Shown: positions 42,188 to 51,779, numbered from the stretch's first letter. The stretch is 64,000 nucleotides of DNA from Candidatus Gastranaerophilales bacterium (GCA_900769645.1 CAAGHI010000074.1:1-64000); one strand, 5' to 3'. Numbers and translations are program-made. The notes: generated by a model not told the origin, from the sequence alone.

Positions 42188-43168
42188 CTAATTTGATGCA
42201 AGTTCGTTTTCGCCAAACAAAAATACTTGTAGAGCGTTTTCTTGTTGGCGTATCGGTTTGTAAAAATCTTTAATCAAAACGCATTGTGTTTGAATACAGT
42301 TTAAATTCCGTTCGTGCAAATATTTCTCCAAAAAGTCCGCGTTTACTGTGTATTGACGATGTTTCAAAAATGCATAGAATGTCGATTTTCTCCTCGAAAT
42401 TTCTCCTAATGCAAAATTTATAATCTCGTCATAAGGTACACTGTAAGCGTCATTCAGCGATAAATCTATGATGAAATTCAAATTGTCGCTCGTTGTAATT
42501 GACAAATATGCAACGATTTTGTGATTTGATGGCTCTTCAAGCACGTAGCGGTTTTTGTAATAATTTGTTAAACCTTCAAAAATCGGCTCTCTATATTCTG
42601 TTTTTAGCCTTTGAAGTGATGGTTTGTAAAGCGGCTTGAGTTCGCTGTTGTAAAGTTGTGCAACTTGCTTGGCATCAGAGTTTTGGCAGTATCTGAAATC
42701 TGCGGCAACATCAGTTTCTGGCTTGAAATTATCCAGTTTCCACAAGTTTTCATAACTGCATTGTCTAAATCCACAACCTTGCATAAACAGGTTTAAAAGC
42801 TCGTCGTGCGACTGATCGACAGTTACTGCAAAAGAAGTTGCTCCTTTTGCGCCAAATCTTGCGATAACAAATTCGACAAGGCGTTTGCCGACATCATACA
42901 TGTTTTGTTGAAACACAAGCCTTGTAATGTTCATTTTATAAGGATTCCCGCTTGTCGGAACAACCGTAATCAAACCGAGAATTTCTTTTTTCTCCAATAA
43001 AATATATGTTTCCGGCAAAAAGTTGTATTTCAACGGTAAAAGTCCGTGAATTAACCCAAGAGCCTCTGCAGTGAGAACTTTCGAAAATTTTTCGTTATCC
43101 CCGAGATACGAAATCATTTTTTTTATTTTTGGTGTATCAAAGCAATTTAATCTTCTTATTACTGTCAT
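42188..43168 (-). CDS. GNAT-like acetyltransferase family protein
   Basis: A 326-residue protein that looks like two GNAT-type halves. The first has FLPETYILLEKKEILGLITVV and RLVFQQNMYDVGKRLVEFVIARF, the usual strand-helix of the acetyl-CoA site. The second has NHKIVAYLSITTSDNLNFII. I infer an acyltransferase; the substrate is unknown. A TTGAAA-N17-TATAAT promoter ends six bases before ATG with no ribosome site, so the mRNA is probably leaderless. Confidence 0.65.
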   Translation of the reverse strand: MTVIRRLNCFDTPKIKKMISYLGDNEKFSKVLTAEALGLIHGLLPLKYNFLPETYILLEKKEILGLITVVPTSGNPYKMNITRLVFQQNMYDVGKRLVEFVIARFGAKGATSFAVTVDQSHDELLNLFMQGCGFRQCSYENLWKLDNFKPETDVAADFRYCQNSDAKQVAQLYNSELKPLYKPSLQRLKTEYREPIFEGLTNYYKNRYVLEEPSNHKIVAYLSITTSDNLNFIIDLSLNDAYSVPYDEIINFALGEISRRKSTFYAFLKHRQYTVNADFLEKYLHERNLNCIQTQCVLIKDFYKPIRQQENALQVFLFGENELASN

Positions 43169-43174
43169 AAAAAT

Positions 43175-43203
43175 ATTATATAATTTATTTCTTATCTTTT
43201 CAA
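43175..43203 (-). promoter_or_regulatory. Strong promoter of a leaderless gene
   Basis: On the minus strand, TTGAAA (43203-43198), 17-base spacer, TATAAT (43180-43175), then ATTTTT and ATG. Transcription would start at about the A of ATG. Confidence 0.78.
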
Positions 43204-43236
43204 GTTTGTGATAAAATTTTTACGAGAGGTCAGAGA

Positions 43237-44223
43237 ATGAAAACAGCAGTAATTGATGATGATAAAATCATAATAAAACAAGCCGATGATATTAAACTCG
43301 ACGGTCGAAAAGGTGCTATTGTGAAAGTTTTGGGCTGTGGACTTTGTGGGTCTGATATCGTAAAGTTTGTGCATAAAATTGCGAAAAATGGAACGGTTTT
43401 GGGACACGAAATTGTTGCTCAAATCGTTGATATAAACTCAGATACAGATTTTAAAGTTGGCGATGAAATCGTTACATCACATCATATTCCGTGTGGCGAA
43501 TGCGTTTATTGCAAACACGGAAATGTTTCTATGTGTAAGCATTTCAAGTCAACAAATATTCGCCCTGGAGGATTTTCGGAGTTCGTTTATTTGAGCGAAG
43601 AACATCTTCAAAATGTTGCACATATCAAGCCTGAAAATTTGACTGATATTGAGGCGTCTTTTTATGAACCGCTTGGGTGTATCGTCAGAGCTGTAAAAAG
43701 AGCGAATTTGTTGGAAGGTGATGAGGTGCTTGTTGTCGGGTTAGGTTCAATCGGAATTTTGACAGCACAAGCATTAAAGGCTTATGGTGCAAAGGTTACG
43801 GGCTGTGATTTAATTCCTGAACGTGTTGAGTTTTTGAAATCGTTAGGAATTGATGCGGTTGATGTTAGAACTTTACCGGAAGAACATAAGTTTGATGGAA
43901 TATTTATGACATCAGGTGCGGATAAGGCGATTGATACGGCTTTAAAATACGTTCGAAACGGCGGAAAAATCCTTGTATTTTCAAGCACTCCTCACGATGA
44001 GTCGGCTTATCCAAATAACGAAATCTATTACAGAGAATTGACTGTAATGGGAAGCTATTCGCCGTCACCTGCGGATTTAAAAGATTCTTTGGAACTCTTG
44101 AAAACTGGAAAAGTCGTTGTCAAAGGACTTTCGACAGAATACAAACTTGATGACATTGAAAAAGCCTTTGAGGACACAATGGCAAATAGGATTATGAAGG
44201 CGTACATCAGTGTGAGTGGCTAA
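43237..44223 (+). CDS. Zinc-dependent medium-chain dehydrogenase
   Basis: A 328-residue MDR-family alcohol/sorbitol-dehydrogenase-like protein. GCGLCGSDIVKF carries the catalytic zinc Cys and GHEIVAQI the zinc His-Glu. PCGECVYCKHGNVSMCKH is the structural zinc lobe with four Cys. VLVVGLGSIGILTAQALKAYG is the NAD(P) loop. GAGAGGTCAGAGA precedes ATG. Another dehydrogenase of the same family follows after a 142-base repeat spacer. Substrate unknown; a sugar alcohol is plausible. Confidence 0.9.
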   Translation: MKTAVIDDDKIIIKQADDIKLDGRKGAIVKVLGCGLCGSDIVKFVHKIAKNGTVLGHEIVAQIVDINSDTDFKVGDEIVTSHHIPCGECVYCKHGNVSMCKHFKSTNIRPGGFSEFVYLSEEHLQNVAHIKPENLTDIEASFYEPLGCIVRAVKRANLLEGDEVLVVGLGSIGILTAQALKAYGAKVTGCDLIPERVEFLKSLGIDAVDVRTLPEEHKFDGIFMTSGADKAIDTALKYVRNGGKILVFSSTPHDESAYPNNEIYYRELTVMGSYSPSPADLKDSLELLKTGKVVVKGLSTEYKLDDIEKAFEDTMANRIMKAYISVSG

Positions 44224-44330
44224 GCAGCTAAGTAGGTCGGCGTTACTATGCCGACAAGATGCAAAGATGCGAAGTCTTTTAAAGAAGCAATTCACGTCAT
44301 TGCGAGCGATAGCTTAAACGAAACGACCTG
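44224..44330. repeat. AGCAGCTAAG module and GTCGGCGT hairpin
   Basis: The dehydrogenase stop is inside GGCTAAGCAGCTAAG. Then comes GTAGGTCGGCGTTACTATGCCGAC (hairpin 44236-44255), a GATGCAAAGATGCGAAG segment and GTCATTGCGAGCGATAGC. Four module types occur in 100 bases. Confidence 0.85.
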
Positions 44331-44365
44331 AGGCTCTATTGCCTTATCGACTTATGGAGAAAACA

Positions 44366-45409
44366 ATGAAAGCAATACAATATTACGGACCACAAAATAT
44401 TAAATACGAAGAAGTTATGGTAAAACCGCCTCAGGAAGGTGAAGTTGTCGTAAAAGTTATGTCAGCTTTGACTTGCGGAACTGATGTTAAGACGTTCAGA
44501 CGTGGTCACCCTGTTTTGATAAAATCGGTGCCATCAGGCTTTGGACATGAGTTTGCAGGTATTGTTGAAAAAGTAGGCAAGGGTGTCGAAAACGTGAAAG
44601 TTGGGGACAGAGTCGTTGCGGCGAATTCTGCACCTTGCGGAAAATGTTTTTATTGCAGGCATGAAGAGTTCAATTTGTGCGAAAATTTGGACTTGTTAAA
44701 TGGTGCTTATGCTGAATATATTACAGTTCCCGCTCGTATTGTTGAAAAAAATATGCTTATTTTGCCTGACAATTTGAGCTTTGATAAAGCTGCGTTTTGT
44801 GAACCTTTGGCAAATGTTGTTCACGGTGTTGAAAGAACTGGAATTAAGGCAGGTCAAACCGTTGGTATTATTGGAATTGGGCCTATTGGTTTGATGTTTG
44901 CAAGGCTTGCAAAATTAAAAGGTGCAAATGTTATTGTTGCCGGTCGAAATCCAATAAAATTGAAGGCTGCGGACGAATTTGCGCACGCTGACGAGATTGT
45001 TGATTTGACAAGATATCCGAACCCTGAAAAGATTTTCAGAGAGTTTACGGAAGAACATAAAGGACTTGACGTGGCAGTGGAATGTGTTGGGCTGCCTGAA
45101 ATTTGGGAAAGAATATTCTCTTGCGTTCGCCCAGGGGGTACTGTTCACTTCTTTGGAGGGTGCAAATCCGGTTCTACCGTGACTTTTGATACGACAAAAA
45201 TGCATTACGGTGATATCAAATTGATGAGCGTGTTCCACCATACACCAAAATATTTTAGAATGGCGTTGGATTATATTGCATCAGGTGATGTTGAGGTGGA
45301 AAAACTTATTACAGATACTTTACCGTTGGATAAGGTTGAATGGGCTATGCACCAACATATTGAGGGCAAAGCGATTAAGTTTTTGATTAAGCCGCAAATG
45401 AAAGATTAG
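44366..45409 (+). CDS. Zinc-dependent medium-chain dehydrogenase (second)
   Basis: A 347-residue MDR dehydrogenase beginning MKAIQYYGPQNIKYEEV. TCGTDVKTFRRGHP and GFGHEFAGIVEKVG hold the catalytic zinc ligands, and PCGKCFYCRHEEFNLCENL the structural zinc lobe. VGIIGIGPIGLMFARLAKLKG is the cofactor loop. It resembles threonine/sorbitol dehydrogenases. ATG 44366 has TATGGAGAAAACA upstream, so an earlier TTG is not used. It ends just before another GTCGGCAT hairpin. Confidence 0.9.
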   Translation: MKAIQYYGPQNIKYEEVMVKPPQEGEVVVKVMSALTCGTDVKTFRRGHPVLIKSVPSGFGHEFAGIVEKVGKGVENVKVGDRVVAANSAPCGKCFYCRHEEFNLCENLDLLNGAYAEYITVPARIVEKNMLILPDNLSFDKAAFCEPLANVVHGVERTGIKAGQTVGIIGIGPIGLMFARLAKLKGANVIVAGRNPIKLKAADEFAHADEIVDLTRYPNPEKIFREFTEEHKGLDVAVECVGLPEIWERIFSCVRPGGTVHFFGGCKSGSTVTFDTTKMHYGDIKLMSVFHHTPKYFRMALDYIASGDVEVEKLITDTLPLDKVEWAMHQHIEGKAIKFLIKPQMKD

Positions 45410-45419
45410 ACCTTGATTG

Positions 45420-45445
45420 TAGGTCGGCATTACTATGCCGACAAA
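45420..45445. repeat. Perfect GTAGGT-flanked hairpin, GTCGGCAT type
   Basis: GTCGGCAT-TACT-ATGCCGAC (45423-45442), eight perfect pairs, loop TACT. It lies between convergent genes. Confidence 0.88.
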
Positions 45446-45449
45446 AATA

Positions 45450-45614
45450 CTAAACATCTTCCGGGATAAAGAAATCGACTTTTGAGAGCAATTCTCTGGT
45501 GTGTTCGTAACAGCACGAGTTGTGACAAATTTCTTGGTACTCACGCACGATGCTCAAGACGTCGTCCACTGACATTTTGATAATTCTTCTTTCTCCATCA
45601 ATAATTCTAGCCAT
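45450..45614 (-). CDS. Small conserved-looking protein MARIIDGERRI (54 aa)
   Basis: A 54-residue soluble protein starting MARIIDGERRIIKMSVDDV, then a helix and CHNSCCYEHTRELL with three clustered cysteines and a His, which could bind a metal. AAAGGAATTAAAACT precedes ATG 45614; a start six codons earlier is weaker. Function unknown. It is a well-formed small gene with its own ribosome site, followed by repeat sequence upstream. Confidence 0.65.
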   Translation of the reverse strand: MARIIDGERRIIKMSVDDVLSIVREYQEICHNSCCYEHTRELLSKVDFFIPEDV

Positions 45615-45884
45615 AGTTTTAATTCCTTTCAAAATTGTTTACGGCAAAATTTTGCAAACCTTTTGCAAAATCATGTGAAAGGTTTAGAAATGCCGGTTCA
45701 GATTTGAATTTGTAAAAATAGACTCCGGATTGTACTCCGGAGTGAAAGTTTCTGGGAAGTTGTTTTGCGAAAATTGTAACTACTTTGCTCGTCATTCTGA
45801 AAAGACAGAAAATCGAGCGAATAGCGTAGATTCTCGTCTTATTCAGAATCTAGATTTCAGATGTTTTTGATATTTCTCTTTGAA
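45615..45884. repeat. Gene-free stretch with ACTCCGGA hairpin and ATTCTGAA module
   Basis: Contains ACTCCGGA-TTGTAC-TCCGGAGT (45722-45743) and a CGTCATTCTGAAAAGAC...TTATTCAGAATCTAG fold-back (45789-45853). The rest is AT-rich, including the divergent leader regions. No gene is seen. Confidence 0.75.
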
Positions 45885-45913
45885 TTGATAAATTCCGTTA
45901 TTTATATTATAAT
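45885..45913 (+). promoter_or_regulatory. Promoter of the DUF475 gene
   Basis: TTGATA (45885-45890), 17-base spacer, TATAAT (45908-45913). A leader of about 20 bases with CAAGGAGAG leads to ATG 45937. Confidence 0.8.
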
Positions 45914-45936
45914 AACCTCATAACAAGGAGAGAGTA

Positions 45937-47022
45937 ATGTTAGAATATTTTATCGGATCATATATAGTAACGGCTGTTGGATTGATTGGCGCTTATTTGT
46001 GGGGTGAACACGTTCACAGCGGTTCTGGACTTGCGTGTGTTTTTATCGCACTAGTTTTAGGCGTTCTTGAAATTAGTTTGTCGTTTGACAACGCAGTTGT
46101 CAATGCAATGAAGCTTGAAAAAATGTCACACAAATGGCGAATGAGATTTTTGACGTGGGGCATTGTTATTGCCGTGTTTGGTATGAGATTTTTATTCCCA
46201 ATTCTTGTTGTTTCAATTTTTGCAAAGTTAAGTATGTTGGAAGTCGCAAATATCGCACTTACAAATGCTGATAAATACGCTTATTATTTGCACCAAACTC
46301 ACGCACCGATTGTGACTTTTGGCGGAATGTTTTTGGTAATGTTATTCTTGAATTACTTCTTTGATCACCAAAAAGATGTTCATTGGATTAAGTGGATTGA
46401 AGCTCCATTGTCACATCTTGATCATATCAAGGGAATTGAAATTGTAATTTCTTTATTTATGCTTTTGGCGACTCAAAATTTTGTGCCGACAGAGCAAAAA
46501 CTTCATGTAATGATTTCCGGAATTTCAGGTATAATCACATATTTGCTGATTGAAGGCTTTACTCATTATCTTGAAAAACATGAAGAAATGCGACTTGCAA
46601 AATGCGCAACAGGTGCGGTCGGTTGTACTGGTTTGATAAGTTTTTTGTATCTTGAATTGATTGACGCTTCCTTCTCCCTTGACGGGGTTTTGGGCGCTTT
46701 TGCGTTGAGTAAAGATATTATTATTATTTCAATCGGGCTTGCAATCGGGGCGATGTTTGTTCGTTCGTTGACGATTATGCTTGTAGAGAAAAAGACTTTG
46801 AAACAGTTTTTGTACCTTGAACATGGTGCACACTGGGCGATTGGCGCTTTGGCTTGTTTAATGCTTGTGTCTACAGTGAAAGAAATTCCGGAAATTGTAA
46901 CCGGTGGAATTGGCTTGGGCTTTATTCTTGCGGCGCTTGTTTCTTCAATTATGCATAACAAAAAAATGGATAGACTTTTGGCAGAAGGCAAACTTGATGG
47001 GCAGGCGGACGAAAATGCTTAA
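45937..47022 (+). CDS. DUF475/TerC-like integral membrane protein
   Basis: A 361-residue membrane protein of the DUF475 group, distantly related to TerC. About nine helices are visible. The signature VLGVLEISLSFDNAVVNAMKL and the later ELIDASFSLDGVLGAFALSKD are repeated helix motifs with acidic residues likely to bind metal. TerC-type proteins export manganese or support metal stress; I infer a similar role. It has its own promoter. Its last seven bases overlap the glycosyltransferase start. Confidence 0.86.
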   Translation: MLEYFIGSYIVTAVGLIGAYLWGEHVHSGSGLACVFIALVLGVLEISLSFDNAVVNAMKLEKMSHKWRMRFLTWGIVIAVFGMRFLFPILVVSIFAKLSMLEVANIALTNADKYAYYLHQTHAPIVTFGGMFLVMLFLNYFFDHQKDVHWIKWIEAPLSHLDHIKGIEIVISLFMLLATQNFVPTEQKLHVMISGISGIITYLLIEGFTHYLEKHEEMRLAKCATGAVGCTGLISFLYLELIDASFSLDGVLGAFALSKDIIIISIGLAIGAMFVRSLTIMLVEKKTLKQFLYLEHGAHWAIGALACLMLVSTVKEIPEIVTGGIGLGFILAALVSSIMHNKKMDRLLAEGKLDGQADENA

Positions 47023-47911
47023 ACTCCCTCAAATAACGTTTGTTGTAACATCTTACAATTACGAAAAATATATCCTGAAAACACTTGAAAGTATTAAATT
47101 ACAGAGTTATAAAAACTTTGAAATTATTGTAGTTGATGATTGTTCAAGTGATAATTCGTGTGAGGTTGTTGAAAATTTTATTGCCGAAAATCAAGACCTT
47201 AAAATTACGCTAATCAAGCAGGAAAACAATCAGGGACAGCTCGCAGCAATGCTTAGAGGACTGAAAGTTGCTCAGGGTGAGTTTGTTTGTTTTGTCGACA
47301 GTGATGATGTTTTGTTGGCGGATTATGCGAAGGTGCATTTGAGTGTACACCTTGAAACGTCTGTTGCGTTTACGTCTTGTAAAATTGTGGAAATTGGCGA
47401 GAATGACGAAGTTCATACATTGAATTCTATTGCGTCGCCAAAGTTTAAGCCGACAGAAAAGTTGAAACACTTAAAAAATGATATTGCTGGAATTGATGAG
47501 CTTTTTGGAGATGTTGAGTATAAGGTTTTGAAAAACAAACGTTTTGGAGGTTGGTATTGGTCGCCAAACAGCTCTGCAATGTTTAGAAAATCTGCAATAG
47601 AGGTGCTTTTGGATTATAAAAGAGTTGAGGAATGGAAAATTTGTCCTGACAAATTTGTGTTTAATTTCGCGCAACTTATTGGAGGTTCTGCACTAATAAA
47701 TATGCCGCTTGTCGGTTATCGCAGACATTTGTCAAACGCTGGAAATTGTACGCTTGTGACTGGTGACAAGAGGTTGCATAGCGATTACACAACCAAAATT
47801 AATATTAAAAATAATCTTAAAATCAGACCGGAAACCATTCGTTTTTTGTGGCAAGAACGTAAAAATTTGGGGTGGAGAACGTTTGTAATATTGTATTTGA
47901 AGGTGGTTTAA
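47015..47911 (+). CDS. Family 2 glycosyltransferase
   Basis: A 298-residue GT-A glycosyltransferase. ITFVVTSYNYEKYILKTLES and IIVVDDCSSDNSCEVVE form the nucleotide-sugar site, FVCFVDSDDVLLADY the DxD metal motif. The C-terminal half has WYWSPNSSAMFRKSA, typical of the acceptor side. ATG 47015 overlaps the previous stop, with GGCGGACG upstream. Donor and acceptor are unknown; such enzymes decorate surface polysaccharide or lipid. Confidence 0.9.
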   Translation: MLKLPQITFVVTSYNYEKYILKTLESIKLQSYKNFEIIVVDDCSSDNSCEVVENFIAENQDLKITLIKQENNQGQLAAMLRGLKVAQGEFVCFVDSDDVLLADYAKVHLSVHLETSVAFTSCKIVEIGENDEVHTLNSIASPKFKPTEKLKHLKNDIAGIDELFGDVEYKVLKNKRFGGWYWSPNSSAMFRKSAIEVLLDYKRVEEWKICPDKFVFNFAQLIGGSALINMPLVGYRRHLSNAGNCTLVTGDKRLHSDYTTKINIKNNLKIRPETIRFLWQERKNLGWRTFVILYLKVV

Positions 47912-47954
47912 GCAGAGTAAATTATAGAGAGCTGTGGTAAGTGTACTTCTTGTA

Positions 47955-48030
47955 TTGATCCCTCTCCCGAATTCGCAATGCTCACTAGCGTTTGCAAACG
48001 ACTTCGACCTCTCCCTCGGCAAGGTGGTTC
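47955..48030. repeat. CCCTCTCCC...GGGAGAGG-type repeat remnant
   Basis: CCCTCTCCCGAATTCGCAAT and ACGACTTCGACCTCTCCCTCGG are related, in reverse orientation, to the spacer element at 10200-10275. It is degenerate. Confidence 0.5.
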
Positions 48031-48104
48031 TTTTTATTAACAGACTACGCATCTTTTCATCTGGTAGCTTAATAGCTTTTTTAATAAATCATTTATTAGG
48101 GTAG

Positions 48105-48132
48105 TTACAAAATCTAAAAATTGTGCTAATAT
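48105..48132 (+). promoter_or_regulatory. Possible promoter of the 48166 gene
   Basis: TTACAA (48105-48110), 16-base spacer, TAATAT (48127-48132), about 34 bases before ATG. AGAGGAAAG provides the ribosome site. Confidence 0.5.
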
Positions 48133-48165
48133 GTTGTTGTAAATTAAATAAGAGGAAAGTTTTCT

Positions 48166-48660
48166 ATGAATAAAATAAAAAATTGGTTATTAATATTGGC
48201 GGTTGCTGCCGGAATTAGCGTTTATTCTGCAAATTCAATTATGGCATATACAAGCGCGCCTGTCGCAACTCAGCAACAACAGCAGACGCAGGGCTATATG
48301 TCTGTAAACCCTATTGATGTTGTAAATCGCCCAAATTTTTATTTGAATAAAAATGTTAAAATCAGAGCAAAATTTGACAAGTTCTCAACTCTTGGACTTG
48401 ATTACAAGCCTGCAATGAGAAGTTCTGAAAAATATATTTCATTTTTAATTCAAAGACCTGACGTGCAAAGCCACAATATTCCTTTGTCTGAGATGAAAAT
48501 ATTTATTTCAAGAACTGAGGCAGAAAAACATATTGACTTGAATTCAGGTGATATTGTTGAATTTACAGGACATGTTTTTTCAACTGCATTGGGAGATCCT
48601 TGGGTTGATGTAAACCGCTTTACTGTAATCAGCACAAAGCCTAAAGATGAAAACAAATAA
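48166..48660 (+). CDS. Exported hypothetical protein (164 aa)
   Basis: A signal peptide (about 1-27, ending MAY) is followed by a Gln-rich linker. The rest is a compact beta-rich domain: VNRPNFYLNKNVKIRAKFDKF, then IDLNSGDIVEFTGHVFSTALG and WVDVNRFTVI. The pattern suggests an OB-fold-like exported domain, which is an inference. It precedes the GH57 gene by 25 bases and may be co-transcribed. Confidence 0.65.
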   Translation: MNKIKNWLLILAVAAGISVYSANSIMAYTSAPVATQQQQQTQGYMSVNPIDVVNRPNFYLNKNVKIRAKFDKFSTLGLDYKPAMRSSEKYISFLIQRPDVQSHNIPLSEMKIFISRTEAEKHIDLNSGDIVEFTGHVFSTALGDPWVDVNRFTVISTKPKDENK

Positions 48661-48685
48661 AAGATTTATACTACGGAGTTAAGAG

Positions 48686-51187
48686 ATGAGCGATAAGAAA
48701 AACGAAGTATTTTTGACAATCCATGGACATTTTTATCAACCGCCGAGAGAAAATCCATGGCTTGAAGCGATAGAATTGCAAGACAGTGCTTTGCCGTTCC
48801 ACGACTGGAATGAGCGAATTTGCAAAGAGTGTTATAACCCGAATTCTGTTTCTAAAATCGTTGATAACAGAAACAGAATTTTGGACGTTGTGAACAACTA
48901 TGAGCACATGAGTTTCAACTTTGGACCGACTTTGCTTTCTTGGCTTGAACACTTCGCTCCTCTGACTTATGAAAGAATTATTAGGGCTGATATTGAAAGT
49001 GTTGCCGAACATTCTGGACACGGTAATGCTATGGCACAGGTTTACAACCATATAATTATGCCTTTGGCTAATGAAAATGACAAGCGAACTCAGATCCTTT
49101 GGGGAATTCGTGATTTTGTTTATCGTTTTGGCAGAAAACCAGAGGGTATGTGGCTTGCAGAAACTGCTGTTGATGATGAAACTCTTCGACTTTTGGAAGA
49201 AAACGGTATTAAATTTACTGTTTTGTCACCGTATCAGGCTTTGAAATTCCGCAAGGAAGGCGATAAGGATTGGCAAGATGTTAGCTGGGGAAACATCGAT
49301 CCTGCACGTTCTTACAGATATTACATAAAATCAGCTCCTGGAAAATTTATTGATTTATTTTTCTATGATGGTGCAATTTCTCGTTCTGTCGCTTTCGACG
49401 AACTTTTAAAGGACGGAAACAAGTTTATCAGAAGGCTTAAGGAAGGAATTTCTGATTGCAGAGATTATCCACAGCTTGTAAATATCGCAACAGATGGTGA
49501 AAGTTACGGTCACCACACAAAATTTGGCGATATGGCACTTTCTTATGTTTTGAAAATTAAGGCAAAAGATGAAGGTTTTACGATTACAAACTATGCGGAA
49601 TATTTGGACAAATACCGCAGCGATTGTGAAGTTGATATTAAGCAAGCGTCAAGCTGGAGCTGTTTCCACGGTGTTGGCAGGTGGAAAGAGGATTGCGGTT
49701 GCTCAACAGGTGGACACCCTGGGTGGAACCAAAAATGGAGAAAACCTTTAAGAAATGCGCTTGACTACTTGAGAGATGAATTGATTGTTGTTTTTGAAAA
49801 AGAAGGTCAGAAATATTTTGATGACTGTTGGAAAGTTCGAAACGAGTATATCAACGTAATCTTAGATAGAAGCGAAATGAATGTTAAAAAATTCCAGCAG
49901 GATAATTTCAAACCTGATTTATCTGACGAGGACAAAGTTCGTGCTATGGAGTTGTTGGAAATTCAACGTCAAACGCTTTTGATGTACACAAGTTGCGGTT
50001 GGTTCTTCTCTGAAATTTCAGGGATTGAAACTGTGCAAATTATGAAATATGCGGCACGTGCAATGCAGCTTGCTGCAAGGTTTACGGATAAAAATTTTGA
50101 GGAAAATTTCTTAAATATTTTGGCTGAGGCAAAAAGTAATATTGCAGACTTTGGAACAGGTAAAGATATTTTTGAAAGATTTGTTAAACCATCAATTATT
50201 ACGCCGAAACAAATCGCTTGTCTATGGGCGCTTTCGTCTTTGTATGAGGACTTTGAGGACGAAGAAGATGTTTATTGCTATACGATTAACAGGCTTGCTT
50301 ATAAGAGAGTACAAAAAGGCTCTGCGACATTTGTTGTCGGACATATTGAGGTTCAATCAAGGATTACATTGCAAAAATCTAATCTCGTGTTTGCTTTGAT
50401 GCAGTACGCAGGTGGCGATTTCCACTGCGCAATTAAGGAATATTCTGACGATGCGGAATATAACAAGATGAAAGCTGATTTGATTAAGACTTTCACTGCA
50501 TACTCGCTAACTGAGATTATTAGAGCGCTTGATGAGTATTTTGGCAAAGAATATTTCACTTTGAAGGATATATTCATCGAAGAAAGACGCAAAATTCTTC
50601 AAATCTTGTTGAAAGGCAAGTTGGAAAAATTCTCTCAAACTTATCAAGATATGTACGATGAGGGCAAAGGTTCAATCTACCATTTGCAAGGTTTGGGCTT
50701 GAAAATTCCTGATGAATTTAAGATTTCAGCGTCTTACGCTTTGAGCCACAAATTTAACGATATTGTGGTACATTCGACCGGATTTATGGACGAAGAAATT
50801 ATTCAACAAGCTGTTGATATAAATTCTGAGGCTAAGAAAATTGATATTCAACTCGACAAAACACCTTCTAACAAGGTTTTTGGCAAGAAAATTCTTCAAA
50901 ATATCAATAGACTTGTTCATAGTTTTGAAATTCAGCAGGCTGATGTTGTTTTGGAAATCTTTGAAAATATCCGCAAACTTGAACTCCAAGTTGATATTGC
51001 AGAGGCTCAAAACACCTATTTTGCAAAGATTTACCATAGAATTGGTGACATAATTGAATCTGACGCTTTCAAGACTAAAAAGACTTCAATCAAACGTTTT
51101 GTTGAAATGTTGCTTGAAATCGGTGAAAACTTGAATATTAATACGGAATTCTATAGAAAGAAATTGGATAAAGCCTTGCTACAATAG
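48686..51187 (+). CDS. GH57-family glycoside hydrolase with DUF3536
   Basis: An 833-residue member of the GH57 alpha-glucan enzymes, with a C-terminal DUF3536 domain as in many cyanobacteria. Near the N terminus are TIHGHFYQPPRENPW and FGPTLLSW. KPEGMWLAETAVDD (about 152-165) includes the likely nucleophile Glu159, and IATDGESYGHHTKFGD a second active-site block. No signal peptide, so it acts in the cytosol, probably on glycogen or a malto-oligosaccharide. GGAGTTAAG precedes ATG. It is convergent with the YkgJ-like gene. Confidence 0.9.
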   Translation: MSDKKNEVFLTIHGHFYQPPRENPWLEAIELQDSALPFHDWNERICKECYNPNSVSKIVDNRNRILDVVNNYEHMSFNFGPTLLSWLEHFAPLTYERIIRADIESVAEHSGHGNAMAQVYNHIIMPLANENDKRTQILWGIRDFVYRFGRKPEGMWLAETAVDDETLRLLEENGIKFTVLSPYQALKFRKEGDKDWQDVSWGNIDPARSYRYYIKSAPGKFIDLFFYDGAISRSVAFDELLKDGNKFIRRLKEGISDCRDYPQLVNIATDGESYGHHTKFGDMALSYVLKIKAKDEGFTITNYAEYLDKYRSDCEVDIKQASSWSCFHGVGRWKEDCGCSTGGHPGWNQKWRKPLRNALDYLRDELIVVFEKEGQKYFDDCWKVRNEYINVILDRSEMNVKKFQQDNFKPDLSDEDKVRAMELLEIQRQTLLMYTSCGWFFSEISGIETVQIMKYAARAMQLAARFTDKNFEENFLNILAEAKSNIADFGTGKDIFERFVKPSIITPKQIACLWALSSLYEDFEDEEDVYCYTINRLAYKRVQKGSATFVVGHIEVQSRITLQKSNLVFALMQYAGGDFHCAIKEYSDDAEYNKMKADLIKTFTAYSLTEIIRALDEYFGKEYFTLKDIFIEERRKILQILLKGKLEKFSQTYQDMYDEGKGSIYHLQGLGLKIPDEFKISASYALSHKFNDIVVHSTGFMDEEIIQQAVDINSEAKKIDIQLDKTPSNKVFGKKILQNINRLVHSFEIQQADVVLEIFENIRKLELQVDIAEAQNTYFAKIYHRIGDIIESDAFKTKKTSIKRFVEMLLEIGENLNINTEFYRKKLDKALLQ

Positions 51188-51191
51188 ACTT

Positions 51192-51773
51192 TTACCAGTT
51201 TTCAGAACCGTATTTTTTGTAGAGGTCAATTGATTTTTGAATTTTGTGCTCTACAAGAGTGATTTTCTTTAAAACTTCTTCGTTTGTCGTTTTTAGGCGG
51301 AGAAGTTTTAAGTCTAAAAGCTCTTCTTTTTCGAGTCGAATTTTCTTTTTAATTTCTTCTCTTTGCCAGAAAAGCCAACCTTCAAAACCGCAACCCGGTG
51401 GGACGATTGACCAAGGAGTTGATGGACAGTGCTTGCAGAGGTCTAAACGGGTTTCGTAACGTGAGCACAAATTGTCATCTCGCAAATATTTGCAACCGTA
51501 AAATGTGGTGGTGTTTGCATCAAATTTGCCGTCACTTGCTAATTGCTTGATGATGTTGTCAACGACTTCCGGCTCAACTTTTCGGGCATCTTCTATAGAC
51601 TTGTACGGAACAAATAGGGAGAGAAAGTCGATTGCGCCTTTATCTCCACGGTTTGCAAGTTCTTTTAATTCTTCATACGAAGTTGAAGTTGTCACAACAC
51701 GACAACACTTTCCACACATGTGGCAAAGATGTTGAGGACGCTTAGCTAAATAATTTTCTTCATAACTACCCAT
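51192..51773 (-). CDS. YkgJ-family cysteine cluster protein
   Basis: A 193-residue CxxCxxCC-type protein: LCHMCGKCCRVVTTSTSYEE near the N terminus, then YGCKYLRDDNLCSRYETRLDLCKHCP. Seven or more conserved cysteines probably bind an iron-sulfur or zinc centre. The C-terminal third is a charged helix. Function of the family is not settled. A TATAAT box lies exactly six bases before ATG (51780-51785) and there is no ribosome site, again suggesting a leaderless mRNA. Confidence 0.85.
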   Translation of the reverse strand: MGSYEENYLAKRPQHLCHMCGKCCRVVTTSTSYEELKELANRGDKGAIDFLSLFVPYKSIEDARKVEPEVVDNIIKQLASDGKFDANTTTFYGCKYLRDDNLCSRYETRLDLCKHCPSTPWSIVPPGCGFEGWLFWQREEIKKKIRLEKEELLDLKLLRLKTTNEEVLKKITLVEHKIQKSIDLYKKYGSENW

Positions 51774-51779
51774 AAATAA

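Noticed and set aside
48671..49051. Minus-strand frame opposite the start of the GH57 gene
   Set aside because: It is antisense to a clear GH57 domain and has no supporting signals.
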